Shown here: positions 34,664 to 47,230 of the stretch, piece after piece | Numbering within the stretch: the first letter of the stretch is position 1 | Layout: each line of letters starts with the position of its first letter | NCBI GenBank assembly: GCA_033060915.1 | Contig: CM065386.1 | Coordinates: 3,403,501 to 3,467,500, forward strand | Direction of reading: 5' to 3' | Source: Euryodendron excelsum | Taxonomy: Eukaryota; Streptophyta; Magnoliopsida; Ericales; Pentaphylacaceae | DNA: 64,000 nt | Notes under the pieces: model-generated | Seen by the model: the letters and a program-made list of their open reading frames with translations, nothing else | Database searches by the model: none | What the model was told of the DNA's origin: nothing | Made by a program: the position numbers and the translations under genes

Positions 34664-37546
34664 TCAACTTATAAATATACAAAGAGATTTTGAGGCTCTC
34701 TGAAACTGCAGCACCTTCTGAGCATTTTCACGGTATGACTCCTCCAAGTCTATGCCATCAGGACCCTTTTCCTTTGAAACCCTAATCGACAGTGTCTGCA
34801 ATGCACGGCCATAATTGAGAAGATACTTGATCGGCACTAGTTCATTTAGCTTCCCTTTGAAGCCTTTTATTTCCACCACCCTTAGACTTCTTCTCATGCA
34901 ACCATAAACCATGATATACTTATAGGTACTCAAGAACTCATGTTCCTTAAGATCGAGTTCTGTTCCGCGTTCCTGAAAATGGTACAAAAACAAGGTGTTT
35001 AATTAAAATGTCGAGCAACAATTTAAGAAAACAAGAATTAAAATCGTTATATATTCTCACTGAAAATATCCTTGCAGGGCATATATCGATTGTGAGAGTC
35101 TCCAAGCGAGGGCAACTGTTCAAAAAGAACGATATTCCATGATATTCATGTACGTGCATTGCCGTCTTCAATATCAAATGTTGTACGCCGTCGAGTTGAG
35201 GTTTTAATAACGGGTATTCCTCTGCAGTGGGAATTACCTTATTTTTGTTGTTCAACAAAAGAAGTAAAAACTGTTAGTTTCACAGTTTTCATAATTATTT
35301 GAATCTAAATCAAAATTTTCTTCCATACGATTGGAAAGGGGTGGACAATGCACTCTGATCATGAACTAGTACAATCGTCACTATAACACTGCAACATACA
35401 ATTTCAACAAGCCTATGCATGCCCTGAAGAAATAAGAAAAGTTGTGATTCTCAAGTAAAAAAAAGTGGAAACATTTCATTCACTTTTCCTTAATGTCTAT
35501 TTCAAAACCAAAGAATGAAAATAAATATAAGAATAAAAAATATTTGCAATTTTTGCATGAAAATATATATTAGAGTACTTAAGAGACCAGATGGCAATCT
35601 TTAAGGGTAAGGATATTTCAGTCCATTTTATCAGGACTAGGATACGTTTGGAGCCCTTCGACAGCCTATGAAATTTTAATCAAAATGCATTGTGTCAGCA
35701 AAACAAACATGAAATTAGAAACAAAATTCATGGAAATTAATAAATAACCCATGAACGAACAAACAAATACTACTCGTGTTTCATCTACCATCGGAGGACT
35801 TAGGCACTTAGGCTGATGGGAAAAAAGATAAAAGTATAAAAAAATTAAAATTTAAAAGGTTAAGGTTATACAATCAAAAAATTTATATATAGTTTATATA
35901 CAAAATGATATGGTAAAATGACAGTTTTTTATTTTAAAATAAAACATTCTCAGAATAACTCATAATAACAAAAGAAAATTGCTATTATTTCATCAATTTT
36001 ATCCAGAATCTTGTATTGGTATGGCAATGACAGTCTTGTAATTAAAGAACATATTTGTGATTTTTTGTTTTAAAGTATGAGTGAACATTAGGCGGGCCGA
36101 GTTGGGCTCAGGCTGGGCCTACTATACTAATAAATTCCATCAAGCCTAAAACTAAATCTCAAGCTTGCTCAATTAAAAAAATTGCATTTTCAAGTCTGTC
36201 CAAGTCCACCCATTTAACCTAAAATTTGTTTAATAAACAAATTTCTTCTTTACAAATATATATTAAAATAAAAAATATATATTGTTTTATATATGTTTCA
36301 GATCAAGCCTAGTCAAGCTTCAAAGACAATTCCTAAGCTCGCCTGTTAAACTAATTAGGCCAAAAAAAATTCCCAAGGCCTATCATTTATGGGCGGACTT
36401 AGGTGAGCTTATTAGATACTTGGACCCATGGTCACCTCTACTTTAAAGTAATAACTCCACAACTTAACTACATTATTTTATACATTTCTTTTGTACAAAA
36501 TTTCTATATGTATTTATCATTAAAATGCCGTCACAAACCAAACCGAGATTTTCTGTACAATTTTTTTAGAGGATTACATTTTTCACCTTTAAAAATTGAA
36601 CTTGAAGAGGTAACTATATATATATTACCTGGAGCATGTAACTGCATATAGTTAAAACCCTGATGCAACAAATATCTCTGAGGAGTTGAGAAAGAATTTC
36701 ACCAGACTCACTGAACTCAAACTCGAACCCAAAATCAAGATCTGCCTCCACCATGGCATTCAAGTATTCTATTTCGAAATGAATTAATGGCCCACAATAC
36801 TTAAAGAAACTCAACTTTGGAGCCTCAACTCTGATCCCATTCTCAAGATCCAAGCACTTGTCAATGACCAAAGTCCTCAGCTTTGGCACAGAAATGTCAA
36901 GATACCCTAAATTCCAGCACTTCTTCAGACTCAAACTCTCGATTAATCGACAGTTCAATAACAAGGCCTCAAAAGAAGAATTTGATAGTTCAATCCAACC
37001 CAAAGAAAGACTCTTGAGTGCATTGAAGTTCTTGAACTCGGAAATTCTAAAGTTGCATGAAAACAACTTCAAAGAATCCAACCCTTCGTGATCATAAACA
37101 AACGATGGCAATTCAAACAAAGCATCATGATTATCAAGATTCTGTTCATTCCATGAAGAGTCCGAGAAGTCAAGATCAAGAACTTTCACTTGACGAGCAA
37201 TGGCGAATTGAATCCACTGTTGGGTGTCCACAAGATTGTTCTGTGGGTTCGAAAATGCCAGGCGAAATTTCTGTAAAGTGGGTTCGGGATAACGCTGAAT
37301 CCACTGCCTGGAAAAATCGATGAAAGCCCTTCTCTGAATTTCTTTGGTCTCGTTGGATTCTTCGTTTTGTTTCACGAAGAAACTCTCGACGAACTCTATG
37401 TTTTCTGTCTCGTGCCAAAGGTTTTGCCATCGCTTCGACAAGACAGAAGTTCTTGCGGCTTCTTTGAATGGCAAGAAGGAGATTATAATGAGAATCAGTG
37501 AGTCTGTTAACTGTGAAAACATATCTCTAGTTTTGTTGTTAGCCAT
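34664..37546 (-). CDS. F-box protein with leucine-rich repeats and FBD-like C-terminus; three exons
   Basis: Exons 37546-36629, 35237-35061 and 34972-34664 (minus) are all in phase 0 and give 467 residues. F-box/LRR/FBD proteins act as substrate-selecting subunits of SCF ubiquitin ligases. The F-box is at about residues 9-50 (FSQLTDSLILIIISFLPFKE, then SVLSKRWQNLW). Irregular LRRs follow (e.g. LKSLSLGWIELSNSSFEALL and VPKLRTLVIDKCLDLENGI). The C-terminus has SCPRLETLTIDICPARIF, then RRSLRVVEIKGFKGKLNEL and LLNYGRALQTLSI, the FBD-type ending. The start is the ATG that opens MANNKTRD; longer upstream frames are unlikely. The acceptor of exon 2 (AATAAG|GTAATT) is weak but keeps the family motif VIPTAEEYPLL; a CTGCAG acceptor further in would break phase. 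Intron 1 is 1.4 kb with repeat sequence. Confidence 0.9.
36080..36440. repeat. Degraded transposon-like repeat in intron 1 of the F-box gene
   Basis: It begins GTGAACATTAGGCGGGCCGA with GGGCTCAGGCTGGGCC, and ends with GGGCGGACTTAGG followed by GTCACCTCT. Its TTAGGCGGGCC-type words and CAAGCCTA repeats resemble small plant DNA transposons. The boundaries are uncertain. Confidence 0.35.
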
Positions 37547-38500
37547 TGGTGGGGATGATGGGGAGTTCTCGTTCTTGCAAAGGGGTGGATGGAGGATAGA
37601 GAAGCCTAAGGAAGTTGCAAGAACCTTGAGAGTGTATATATATCCATATATAAGTATATATATCTTATTGTACCGTTGCAAAGCAACCACGAATAGTTGC
37701 TTATATGTCCGGAGAGAAGCGACGGTTCGGTTCTTCGACCAACGGGTCTCATGTCTTTTCCATCAAAGTACGTTTCAAATTTATTTATTAAAAAAAATTT
37801 AGACCTTTGATATAATTGATTAATGTCTTTCTAGCTTTTGAAACAAAAATGACAATTATTTTTTAAATTAGTGTTACAAACAAAATTTATATGAAAAATA
37901 TGTATATATAATAACATGCTCCTCGTTTGACAACAAATTAACAGATGCTTTTTAATTTTAATTTTAAAATATGTACATATAATTACTTTTGTGTTTGTTA
38001 ATCTTGAGAGCAACTATGAAAATGCACAACTGCTTTAGTTTTTTTTCACTTTTGCCTTTCTATTTTCCTTAAGCTTCGTGTCTCCACAAGGAGAGAGAGA
38101 ATTTTGTCTTCCTATTGTCCAAGAGAGAGAGAGAAGAGAGAGAAAGCAGTTTTTTGATAAAGAATAAATCCAAGATACAGAAGGAAAAAGATATTTTAAG
38201 AACAAGTTCTATTTTTATTTTTTTTGGGATCAATTACTCTGGTTTAGGATAACATCAATGAAGAATCTAAACTCGTAATATATTCCCTATGCAAATTCAG
38301 CCAACCTTTTTTTAATGTATCGATTAACACTTCAAAGTTGAAATTTGAAAAATTCTTGCTACAAATTAATGTGCATAGAGAGAAGATAATCCTCAGAAGG
38401 ACAGGTACTTTTTGAGATTTTTGGAAGAAAATGCAAAATCTTCAGAAGTAGGGTGGCAAACAATCAGGGAACAAGTTCGAAGCCACTATTGATGCCCACA
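37547..38500. other. Intergenic between the F-box gene and the DAWDLE-like pseudogene
   Basis: Holds the F-box gene promoter side and AT-rich sequence with GA-rich runs near 38090-38150. No gene was seen. Confidence 0.5.
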
Positions 38501-41500
38501 AAAATTGGTAAGAAATTCATTCCATAAAATAAAAATCCATCCAACAATTACAAGTGCATGTTATAGATACAGAGGCTACAAAAATCAAGGAATATTAGAC
38601 TAAACAAATCTCCATTGAAGAAATGTGGAGCTTCACAGAAAATCTGTGTAGTTCCGAAGTGTCTTGAAACAGATACTTCATTAAGTCTAATACTACAATC
38701 GGGTGCCCTGTTCATCTCTGGATACAAATAAAATGCTGACTTCTCCAAGCAAGATGTCCTGATATATCTCCTACATGCTGATAAGGGAGACAATCGACTT
38801 GGGCAAGCCAACTAAAGCCTATCATCCTGCCGAGTTCTCGTGCAGTAGCACATATTCTCGGCTGCAAAAACCCAAATAGAGGAACAATTAGAGAAATTAC
38901 TGAAAATGTAAAGACCACGCGACTTCATAATTGATAGAAAATCATATAACAAAAAATTGGCAGTGTTAGATTTTCCTGATATACGTAAATGTAACATGCT
39001 TTAAATAAGAACAGAGCTGACCACTAGACTTTTTTTTCCAAGAGGGAGAGAGAGAAAATAGCTGAACACAATCAAGCAGTCCTCCCTGGTGAAGGAATAA
39101 TAATACTTATATTATTACAACAGGATCACCAACCCAGCAACAACAATTTTGAACAGGAGCATCCAATAAAATCTTGGCAAAAGATATCACTACATAACAC
39201 CACTATTGTAAAGCACTACACCTCTGCTATTTCATCTCAGTGCATTGTACAATAGGCAAATGCAAGATATGATATTTATGTGTTCTTAACAAGGAACTTG
39301 TAAAAAGATGCTATTAGAGAGCTTGGCCTTGATTATGGAAAGACCCGAAGTCACTCAGCACCCTCCATAAACCACATGGAATACTGTAGAGCATACAAAA
39401 TATGAAGGATGACCCTAAGATAAAGTCATCTATGCTTCTAACAAGTAAAGCATTTTCCTTTTTTCTGTCCTAGGAGAAGAATATTACACTGAAGAGAAGA
39501 ATTATTTCACAGTTGAGACAGACTATGTTACAATTAATTTTGCTTCTATAAAAGACCAAACTACCTCAATGTATAGTATATTTGAAATCTTCCCAATAAA
39601 CTCTCAAAACATTGCATCACTTTTCTGCATCATGCAAATATCAGGAAGGTATCCAGTTACATGACATTAAGTGTTTTTCTGGAGTTCTGCATAACAGCAA
39701 ATGATATGATTTCTATTCATCTCAGTAATTGGCTATGGAAATGAAAATAGATGTGCAATAGAATTGTTCAATAATTCTGTTCTTATTATTAATTTATTAA
39801 TAAGTTATCATTTCTATCCCAAATCAACATGAAATAGAAACAGAGGTATTCTAGGAAGAGACCTCCTTGGTTGTACAAAGATATGATACAAGGTGCAAAA
39901 CTAAAACCAATTCCCTGAACTAATAACTTGATAATGTAAGAAAGTCAACTAATACAGGTGGCGCACCTCTAGAAAATGTTGGGGAGAAAAACAATGAACA
40001 AATGCTTTACAATGAGCATCTAAAGAAAAGAAAGTAGCATTGATTGCATGATAGAATAAACAAAGCAGAAGGATTAGAATACAACATCGTACAAAATTAA
40101 ATGAAATTTTATTGTGAACACTCATGCAGGGATAGAATTATATAATCTATATTGTTCAAGTTTTAAAGAAAAAGTAAATAATTTGCTAAATATCATCAAA
40201 CTGAAAAAGTGCAGTAGATTATAACGAACACCAAGCCTTTGAAAAGTTCAAGCTGGGTCTCAATGAATGGCCTACCTACTATTACCAAACTTAATAGTGT
40301 CTTTTTCAAAAAGTTCATAATAACGTTGAGATTCAATGCGATTCTCCTGCAAACACAAAAGCAAATGTTAAATGAAATTACATTGGAAAAATAATCAAGG
40401 TCAGCCTATTCATAGCACCCATGCACAAAAGGAAAAGCAAAATAAATGAAAAAAGATACTCTTATGAATTGCTTACATTAATGAAAGTTCCATTTGTGCT
40501 TCCAAGGTCCATTAAGTAAGGCCTAGCATGGTGGATAAAGTACATAAACAAATGGTCATTAGCATTGGGATACAATCATGCAATATGTGGCTCCTTAATT
40601 CAAGCAGGTTACTGAAATTGGTTTCAGTTCTTACCTTACTTGCTTTGATAAAGTAGCATCAGGTTGCTCCTTTTCCACTTTGCTGACAATAAAGAAAAAA
40701 GAATCTTAAAAGAAAGTTGAGCAACATAAATGACTCACTTAAAACTTCAAACTATAAATGTACTGGTATTGAAGCACAGCATGTTGTTTGTTTCAGGATG
40801 GATGGTCCGTTGGAAAGTCTGCTGCCCTCCTCTCTCTCCCAAAAAGGTAACAGCTTTGACCATGTACATATAGGGGTTCTGTTTATTTCACAAAGTTCTT
40901 AAAAGCACAATTGCAAGCCAAAGACTTACTTTTAACAACCACAAACTTTTCTTCCAAATAAGTAAGGATAAAGCAACAAGAATGAACAGAGGCTGATATT
41001 AGGAACGTTACCAAGGAAGCTTAATGATTATACTCAAACTTCCACATTCATTGGTGCTATGGAATACATTAGCAGAAACAAAAGTAATTTATTAGTATAT
41101 CCATTTATTTAACCAGTTATTTTATTTTAAAATTTATACAATGGCCCATGAACTCATCACAATTAATCAAACATGTAAGTTCCTAACAATTAATAAAAAT
41201 ATAACAAATGAATAATGAAACGGATATGATACAATCAAACCCATTACAACAATGGAAATGGGGTCAATACTATGATATACTAGTATTGATGGATGGCATA
41301 AGATGAATTATATATCCATGACAACAAATAAATGCAAGAACATTGCCCGAAGATTACTTACCATGAAGCACTTCACTAGCCTTAAAAACATATAGCCGCC
41401 ACCTTGTATCTGGTTTTCTAGCATCGGGGGTTCATTGAACAGCAGTGTCACACCTGTTGTGAAGTAATATCTAATAAAAAAGAGACCAAAACTAAAGACA

Positions 41501-43092
41501 GATACATAGAAGTTCCTAGAGCATTCTACCAACAAATACGCCGGACCACCTTTTAAACTCTTCCCATCTGCTTCAGTTAAAATGGCAGGTATTGCCTGAA
41601 CCTACAAGAATAGGAAAGGATGAAGATTGAAGGCAGCCCGACCAGAAACCAATAGTGGCGCCATTCTAAATAGGTTAGATGACAAATAACAAAAATTTTC
41701 AATTTTTTTCTCTTTTATCCTTTTTCACATTTTCTGTGTGTAGGAAGTCTGTGAGTGGGTGAGAACAAAGACTGGACTGATCTATCCTTGGTCTGTTCTA
41801 TTCTTGCCCAAACTCCTTTTCATTTCTTTGTTTGCTCTCTAATTAGTCTGCCAGAGCCTCTACGAAGCTAGTAACGCCAGGAGGAGCATGTATGTGGAGA
41901 CTTTTTTTACCCCAAGATCCAAGAATAAGGAAGAAAAGGAATTATAATATCTACATCTGTCAGTAGCAAAAAAGAATGGAAAACTCTGCAATTCATAATT
42001 TTCATTCCAGCATGTGAAGCACCATCAAAGGACAGTTAGCATGAAGCAGCTTTAAGTGGCAGCTTTAAGGAAACCTTGATCCCTGGACTGCACTTGGTTC
42101 TTCGAAGTATGTAGCCCAGGAAAGTGCTTGATATGCTTAAACCAAAATGAGGGTAGGAGAATAGTGGAAGTTTACATGGCTTTGCCAACGCATGGAGGGG
42201 AAAGTGTGTTCACTGTGTTTGCCTATATGAGCATATAAATCATATAACCAGCACATTCAGTATTGTTCATGAGCTCACGTCAACTCAAACTGTGTTACTT
42301 CTATATTACAAGGGTGGCAGCCCCTTATCACTTTGTGATGTACTTTATCTATGAAGAAAAATGTTCCTGTATTCTCACCACTGCTTAATACATGGAATGT
42401 AAGTGGACATGCCTAATAGAACACATCATAGAGCTACTTCTGGTGTAATAGAAAACAGAATGTTTTTGACAACCAACTTACGACCCTGAATGATGTCATT
42501 TTGAGTCCTTCAACGGAGAGTAACACTATAAAATGCATGAAACCGAGGAAATTAAAAACTGCTGAAGGAGTGTATGAGCAAAAACATAAGATCAAATTCA
42601 TTGGTCACAATTTGATAATAAAATCAAAATCATTTACTTTCATAAATATGATATTTTCAACCGGAACTATGTTTGATAATATTCTTCTCGAGCCAAATTT
42701 ATTGGAAAAAATTACAAAATATCTATAGCTTTCAAAATTTTGTGGGCAACTCTCAGAAAAGATTAACTTTGATGTAACACATGAACCATATTCATGGATG
42801 TGTATCCATCTGTTGTCACAAACCCTTAGAACAGTACTTCTGAAAAGTTCAGTCACTGCGAGGAAGATTTACTCTGAATGTAAACTGGGAAAGATACATG
42901 GCATGCAGGCATACAGCAATGCAACAGCACAACAAACCAAAAAGATCTATTGAACAATTCAGGCAGGCATCTTCAAAAAGATAGAAGAGGAGATTATCTC
43001 TTAAATTCATCAAAATACATTAATTTCATAAAAATAAAAAATAAAAAAGAATTTTAAACAGTTCGATTAGAGTGTCCCCTTCAACCAGGCAA

Positions 43093-43257
43093 GGAATGAA
43101 ATAGAATCCATTATTCTAAGTTAAACGCAATGAAATCATCACCTTTGACTCAATTAGTTTCCGCAGCAAGACCAACCCAGGAATGAAATAGAATCAATTA
43201 TTCTAAGTTAAAGGCAATGAAATCATCACCTTTGACTCGATTAGTTTCTGCAGCAAG
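43093..43257. repeat. 78-bp tandem duplication covering the 3' half of a DAWDLE-like exon and its donor
   Basis: Copies at 43093-43170 and 43180-43257 (87-bp period) differ at only a few positions. Each contains AAGTTAAA(C/G)GCAATGAAATCATC plus the end of the exon (complement of CAGAAACTAATCGAGTCAAAG|GTGATG), so the donor site is doubled. The copy at 43180-43257 continues into the intact exon; the other is a decoy without an acceptor. Confidence 0.88.
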
Positions 43258-44339
43258 CTTCCCAGAGAGCTCGAATGATGGTTTTTGCTGCAAGTCATAG
43301 TGAACTTATAACATAACAGAAGGCATGCAAAAAGGATCACAATTCATCCAAGCAAATACATGAGCCATGATAATGCTGAAAACTCAGAGAACTGAGAAAA
43401 TCAAAGCTTATCTTTAACCCTGAGATGTCATAGATTTTGGGGAAAAATTCGAGCAAATAATTAAATAATGTTATAAAGTGAGCACCCAGAAGACCAAGCA
43501 AAAGATTACCTTCTCCTTAGCTTCCAGAGTCTCTTCAGTGGCCTTCATTTTTGCTACTGAATCATTATCACCATTCCTGCTCAAGTAAACCAACCTCCAA
43601 TCAGAAAATATATCAAGGTGTATCAAAAGAAAAACAGCCAAACAAAGGTACAGTTACAACATTGTTAAGCTATTTACTATCATGTAGAGGTCACCACCAC
43701 CCCAAAATTATATCCCGTTAAAATTTAATGCTTGTGCAGCGAGAAATCTGAGCCAAAATAGATATTAGAGCAACAACAAGAAATCAGAAAGAAACATGAT
43801 ATTCACCTCTTCAAACTACTTTACTTTGGAATCAAGGTAATGCATACTTTGGAGAACCCTGATCAGGCCCCAAGAATACTTAAACCAATATTCCAAGGGT
43901 CGCTGGCCTGGCTGAATGAAAGTGCTGACGGTCCTTAGATTGTCTCATCAGGGAAGCTATTGATGGATCAAGAAACTTAGGATGCTATTTCAAGGGGTAC
44001 CTTGGGTTTTTAAACTCTGGAAGACAGTAACAAGCTAAAAGTGGAGCAGGCACATTTGAAAATAATTTGGGCAGTCATGTGCCAGCATAAGATTATGTTC
44101 GAAGTTGTGTTATGCTTGATATTATCGCATGCTAGCATAAAGGACAAACTCTGTTCCTCCCTTCTTATGTTATGCTTTGTACTGTTCTTGTTTTTCTATA
44201 GATTCGTCATTTAATAATTGGAGTGTGGGAGGAGTTGGGAAAAGAAACTGTGGAAGTCATATCCATATGCCAGCCTTGCCAGGTATCCACAAGTGAAAGG
44301 CAACAAAGGGGCCTGAAATACATGGTTAAGTCCTCTATG

Positions 44340-44450
44340 GAAAATTTATATCAACTTAACAAATCCTTGCCCCAATTCCTTGGGGTTGGGTACATTGATC
44401 CATTTCCTCCAATTGACTCTATTAAAAGCCATATCCTCAATTAAGTCTTA
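44340..44450 (-). mobile_element. LINE 3' fragment (reverse-transcriptase C-terminal type) in an intron of the DAWDLE-like gene
   Basis: The minus strand reads EDMAFNRVNWRKWINVPNP followed by KELGQGFVKLI and a stop. This resembles the C-terminal 'DRxxWRKxIHVxNP' end of plant LINE polyproteins. Only the 3' tip is present. Confidence 0.45.
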
Positions 44451-46689
44451 AGGCTAACCAAAAATTATCTACTTCCCTCAACTGATTTTTATAAAACATT
44501 CACAAACCGAATATGGAGCCATATTCCAATAATTATTTGATGGAAAAAATGCTCCCTCCAAACACACCAGAGAAAGCATGGAGGAGCTGTCAACCAAGCC
44601 ATCCTTACTCTCCTACTAGTGCAGCTCTACTGCCAAAAGTCCACCAACAGCATCCCAAAAAATAGAGAAGCGCACATAGAGTGCACCATTAGATAACAAC
44701 AGTCTCCCTCCCAGGCTAAATTACATATGGAATGCCTATTTGGAAGTGTCTTCCCCATGACCAAATTGCCCATTAACCAACAAAAGTTCAAGGACACAAG
44801 ATAAGAGGAATATTTAGTTCAAGGTGCTATTTCAATTGGTTATAACAATAAAAAATGTTGTCACCAGCTAATTATTGGATGCTAACAAAGAACGCAAGCG
44901 CACAAATGCTATTCATTTCTCTGAAAGATCTACAAGATGTCCCCAGCAATACCAGTCTCCTAATCAATGGCACTCAACGTAGCTTCTTAAAATATATATA
45001 TATATATATAGTGTTCTCTTTCTTATTATATTCTGTTGTGGGGTTGGGTGGGAAGAATAGTGATCCTAGTTCTTAAAGTCCTCATTTCTATCTATTTCCA
45101 TATATTAGCATATATTTTGTCTTCTCAACAACTTCAAAATAAAAGAGAGAAGAAGAGAGACAGAAGATTGAGAACAAAGAGTATGACAAGAACCAAAACA
45201 AGGATTCACACAGCAACAAACTACAAAAATAACATAAAAGAGATTTTTAGTGCATGATTTTCATATCAATTTTCAGTGCATTAATTACAGTACAGACTAT
45301 TGATGAAAAACCTCTTCCATAATACACTGTGTAAAGTCTATCACAGCATGAGGATTCACTGTGTCAAAACAGTGAAAGAATATTCTTCCTAGTTTTCATG
45401 ACCTCAGTGCTTGTGGTTTTTTTATTTATTATAAGTATGACCTGAGTGCCTATGTTAAATAAGAAAATGTGGCTACAGATTTCTAGCCTCAAAGCTGGGA
45501 CATATAAAGTTAGAGTGAGCCTGAATAAAATCCTGCTAAAAGTTAAAGTTCAATCAGCAGCTCACCTATGTTCAGCTCCTCGTGAGTTTGTCCCCTGAAA
45601 AGATTGACTTATGGTAAGACACTCTATTTGAATATCAATGCAGGGCCAAAAACCAACACCTTATGTGCATCCAAGGTTATATTGTAAGAAAAAATGAATT
45701 TCCTCAACCAAAGTAAGTTACAGTAAATAATAATTCTCCAAAGTACTTATGAAGCGTTCTTTTATACTTATGCACAAAGACCAAGAAAAATAGCGTACCA
45801 TTAAGTAAATTTCTTGGGAAATAAAGATGAGCATCATATAATTAAGTTGCTATGTAATAAAGCCATGTACTTTACAATACAAAGCTATGACAGAGTTAGA
45901 ACAAATGACTATAGTAAAAATTATAACCAAAAAAATGGAAGTTGGACGTAGGAAAAATGGACCACTACATACAGTTGGTTTTATCTGATGTATTTATCCA
46001 GAAAGTACAGTGTGACTTCTACAGAACCCCTTATCAGGCCCCCTTTATGATTTATTTTCTGTATATTATTTTTTTTTTTCACTTAAAGAGATATTTAGCA
46101 ATAGTAGTGTAGCATACCTTGTCCCGCATGGAATTTAATTCACTGGGAATACTCAAAAGGTAGTAGCACGACTAGTATTTGCTCTAAAAGTTCCATCATT
46201 CTAGTAGGCATATATGTAAATGTACGTATGTATGTGTTTTGGGGTGAGAAAATGGCAATAGTGGATGAAGAGATGTTCAAGGCAGCCTTATGTTACTCAA
46301 AACGATGCAGATGGGTTTACTGCCTACATGCCTTGCCAGCTAAGATAGCTAGATCTTCATCAACTCTATTATACTGAATCAAGTGCTCTCTCTAAAGCAT
46401 AGGAATGTCAATATGAATTTACTCTATCATTGACTGTGCCATTTTCAAACTTCTCATACACCACTACGATTTCCTAACAACATTAACTGCATTTTGCTTA
46501 TTTAAAGCATGATTGGTTTTCTATAAATATATCAAATGCAATTTAGCTGTCTTTACTCAAATTATTAGCTGTTGGAGCTAATCTTAAATTGTGCCTACCT
46601 AATGCAATTTTTCCAGTTCATTTACCTATTCCAATTTCAATTGTGTGTACTACACTGGCATAGAAGTATAAAAAGCACCACTACCCTCT

Positions 46690-47230
46690 CATCCTGTAAT
46701 AATTTTATTTAAACTCAAAAACTCCAATTTCTTCTTTTTTCTTTATAATTAAACCAATTTGCATTAAGAAAAGAACACCAAAGAAGGGGTGTAAGTTGTA
46801 ACCCTTTAAATCCACTGTATACAAAAACCCTACTGCCTATACATCTTCCAGCATGTACAAATCGCCTAAAAGTCAATAAAAGAAGATAAACAAAAAGTAA
46901 CGCTCTAATATCCAAATACTTGGAAACAAATTAAAACAAAGGCCTTGATCCAAAATACAGCGGAAACGATAATGACTCCCTTTAAACTATGAGTTGGAGT
47001 CTCCTCTCCTTCAAAAGTTCTACAATTCCTTTCTTGCCAAATGCACCACATCACACATTAAGGAGTGACTCCCCCCTTCTGCTTCTCCCTCCTCTAATTT
47101 CGTAACTGCTTCATTGCTACTATTTACCTCCCCACCGGCAGTAAGCCCTGCCAATCACTTTGAGGCATAACGTAGCCTCTATAGTGCGCACCTCCTATTG
47201 CTAAACGTCTTGCAATGCTCTAATTGCGAA
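46690..47230 (-). mobile_element. LINE remnant in intron 1 of the DAWDLE-like gene
   Basis: A minus-strand frame around 46910-47060 reads MWCIWQERNCRTFEGEETPT followed by HSLKGVIIVSAVFWIKAF. This matches the conserved C-terminal 'WCIWRERNRRxFE' region of plant non-LTR retrotransposon polyproteins. Sequence upstream (MPQSDWQGLLPVG) fits the same protein but has stops. The 3' side is an untranslated tail. Confidence 0.7.

Noticed and set aside
36858..37430. Open frames on both strands within the F-box exon
   Set aside because: They overlap the long F-box/LRR reading frame and lack family resemblance.
44223..44444. Plus-strand 73-codon frame
   Set aside because: The opposite strand carries a LINE C-terminal motif and stop, which explains the sequence better.
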